A DNA stretch of 15,948 nucleotides, from NCBI GenBank assembly GCA_007130585.1, contig SLSE01000211.1:1-15948 (forward strand), in the 5' to 3' direction. The stretch is from Syntrophomonadaceae bacterium. Its GTDB lineage: Bacteria; Bacillota; Dethiobacteria; DTU022. Made by a program: the position numbers and the translations under genes. Below, piece by piece: positions 15,412 through 15,948 of this stretch; positions within the stretch are counted from its first letter, which is position 1; the number at the start of each line of letters is the position of its first letter. The notes below the pieces were generated by a model that saw nothing but the letters and a program-made list of their open reading frames with translations, was not told where the DNA came from and searched no databases.

Positions 15412-15948
15412 ATGAAAGTAAAAGCCCTATTATTCAAACTGGTCGTCATAATTTTAATCCCGGTGGCCGCTGTTGCCGCCACAGCGCAGGGCGCCCAGGC
15501 TTTAATGCTGCAGTTGAGCCTGGAAGAGCTGAGCGACAAAGCCGATTCCATCGTAATGGGCACGGTGGAAAGCGCCACCGCCGCCTGGAACGAGGATCGG
15601 ACCGCCATTAACACCACGGTTGTTGTTTCTGTAGAAGAGGATTATAAAAATGACCGTCAGCAAAACACCGTTTCTATCGTTGTCCCCGGGGGAGAAGTTG
15701 ATGGTATTACCCAGGCAGTTTCCGATACGCCTGTCTTTGAACCGGGAGAAAGAGCGGTCCTGTTTCTGAATGAAAAATCCCGGCCGATCCTTCCCCGCGG
15801 GGAAATCCAACCGAAAATTTACGAGCTTTGCGGTCAATTCCAGGGCAAGCTGGAAGTGGAAGGAGATAAAGTGCGGGGGACTCCGCTCAATATCTTCGGG
15901 GAAGGGATCCGCTTCCACACCGGAAATGCGAGCGCGGAACCGGATGAC
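15412..15948 (+). CDS. secreted protein under c-di-GMP riboswitch control, 3' end cut by the window edge
   Basis: The first 179 residues of an exported protein are visible. A Sec signal peptide spans about 1-30: Lys2, Lys4 and Lys9, hydrophobic LVVIILIPVAAVAA, and an Ala-x-Ala cleavage site (AQA, after Ala30; ATA at 23-25 is the alternative). The mature region begins with LSLEELSDKADSIVMGTV, then TTVVVSVEEDYKND, IVVPGGEVDGI and FEPGERAVLFL. This reads as a compact beta-rich domain of a kind seen at the N terminus of poorly characterised secreted proteins; I cannot assign a function, and any C-terminal domain is outside the window. A single Cys lies near residue 143. The ATG has AGGGGG seven bases upstream. 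About 75 bases separate it from the terminator. Extracellular or surface action in attachment or matrix behaviour is inferred from the c-di-GMP control, not from the protein itself. Confidence 0.85.
   Translation, partial: MKVKALLFKLVVIILIPVAAVAATAQGAQALMLQLSLEELSDKADSIVMGTVESATAAWNEDRTAINTTVVVSVEEDYKNDRQQNTVSIVVPGGEVDGITQAVSDTPVFEPGERAVLFLNEKSRPILPRGEIQPKIYELCGQFQGKLEVEGDKVRGTPLNIFGEGIRFHTGNASAEPDD

Noticed and set aside
15279..15611. Plus-strand open frame of 110 codons
   Set aside because: It spans the riboswitch terminator and overlaps the secreted-protein gene in another frame. The latter has a ribosome site and signal peptide.
1..15948. CRISPR arrays, transposons, phage genes, tRNA or rRNA genes
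   Set aside because: No regularly spaced repeats, transposase or integrase motifs, or tRNA/rRNA signatures were seen on either strand.

Overview
The window looks like chromosomal DNA of an anaerobic, Gram-positive-type bacterium (Bacillota, Clostridia or a related class). The evidence is strong purine-rich ribosome binding sites (AAAGGAGG, GGGAGGAG, AGGGGG), sigma-A-like promoters, an intrinsic terminator with a T tract, a cyclic-di-GMP-I riboswitch upstream of a secreted protein, and a LarA/GlcD pairing like the lactate operon of acetogens. This is inference: no rRNA or species marker is present. No tRNA, rRNA, insertion sequence, phage gene or CRISPR array was seen.

Layout. (1) Positions 1-8038, all minus strand, appear to be one long operon read from about 8110 leftward: two closely related SLC13-type anion permeases with cytosolic RCK_C domains, a third diverged permease of the same architecture, a short acidic lipoprotein, and transketolase, which runs off the left edge. 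A secondary promoter may lie just before the lipoprotein. (2) 8039-8237 is a divergent promoter region. (3) 8238-9173 (plus) is an EamA/DMT-type exporter. (4) 9239-15023, minus strand, is a second operon read from an extended -10 promoter near 15110: a tiny PLDc_N-type membrane protein, a metal-dependent amidohydrolase, a CrtI-like FAD oxidoreductase, a GlcD/LctD-type FAD-linked 2-hydroxyacid dehydrogenase and a LarA-type nickel-dependent lactate racemase. (5) 15158-15948 (plus) holds a promoter, a c-di-GMP-I riboswitch, an intrinsic terminator and the start of a secreted protein that runs off the right edge.

How it fits together. LarA plus the GlcD-type dehydrogenase would let the cell use both stereoisomers of lactate or a related 2-hydroxyacid. 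The electron partner (EtfAB or a GlcF-like iron-sulfur subunit) and the LarB/C/E cofactor enzymes are not in the window. The three permeases could import di/tricarboxylates or inorganic anions; the substrate cannot be read from sequence. Transketolase is central carbon metabolism and need not be related to transport. The c-di-GMP switch ties the exported protein at the right edge to the motile/sessile lifestyle signal. The best candidates for unfamiliar biology are that riboswitch-controlled secreted protein, the unassigned amidohydrolase/CrtI-like/PLDc_N genes attached to the lactate module, and the triple permease array.
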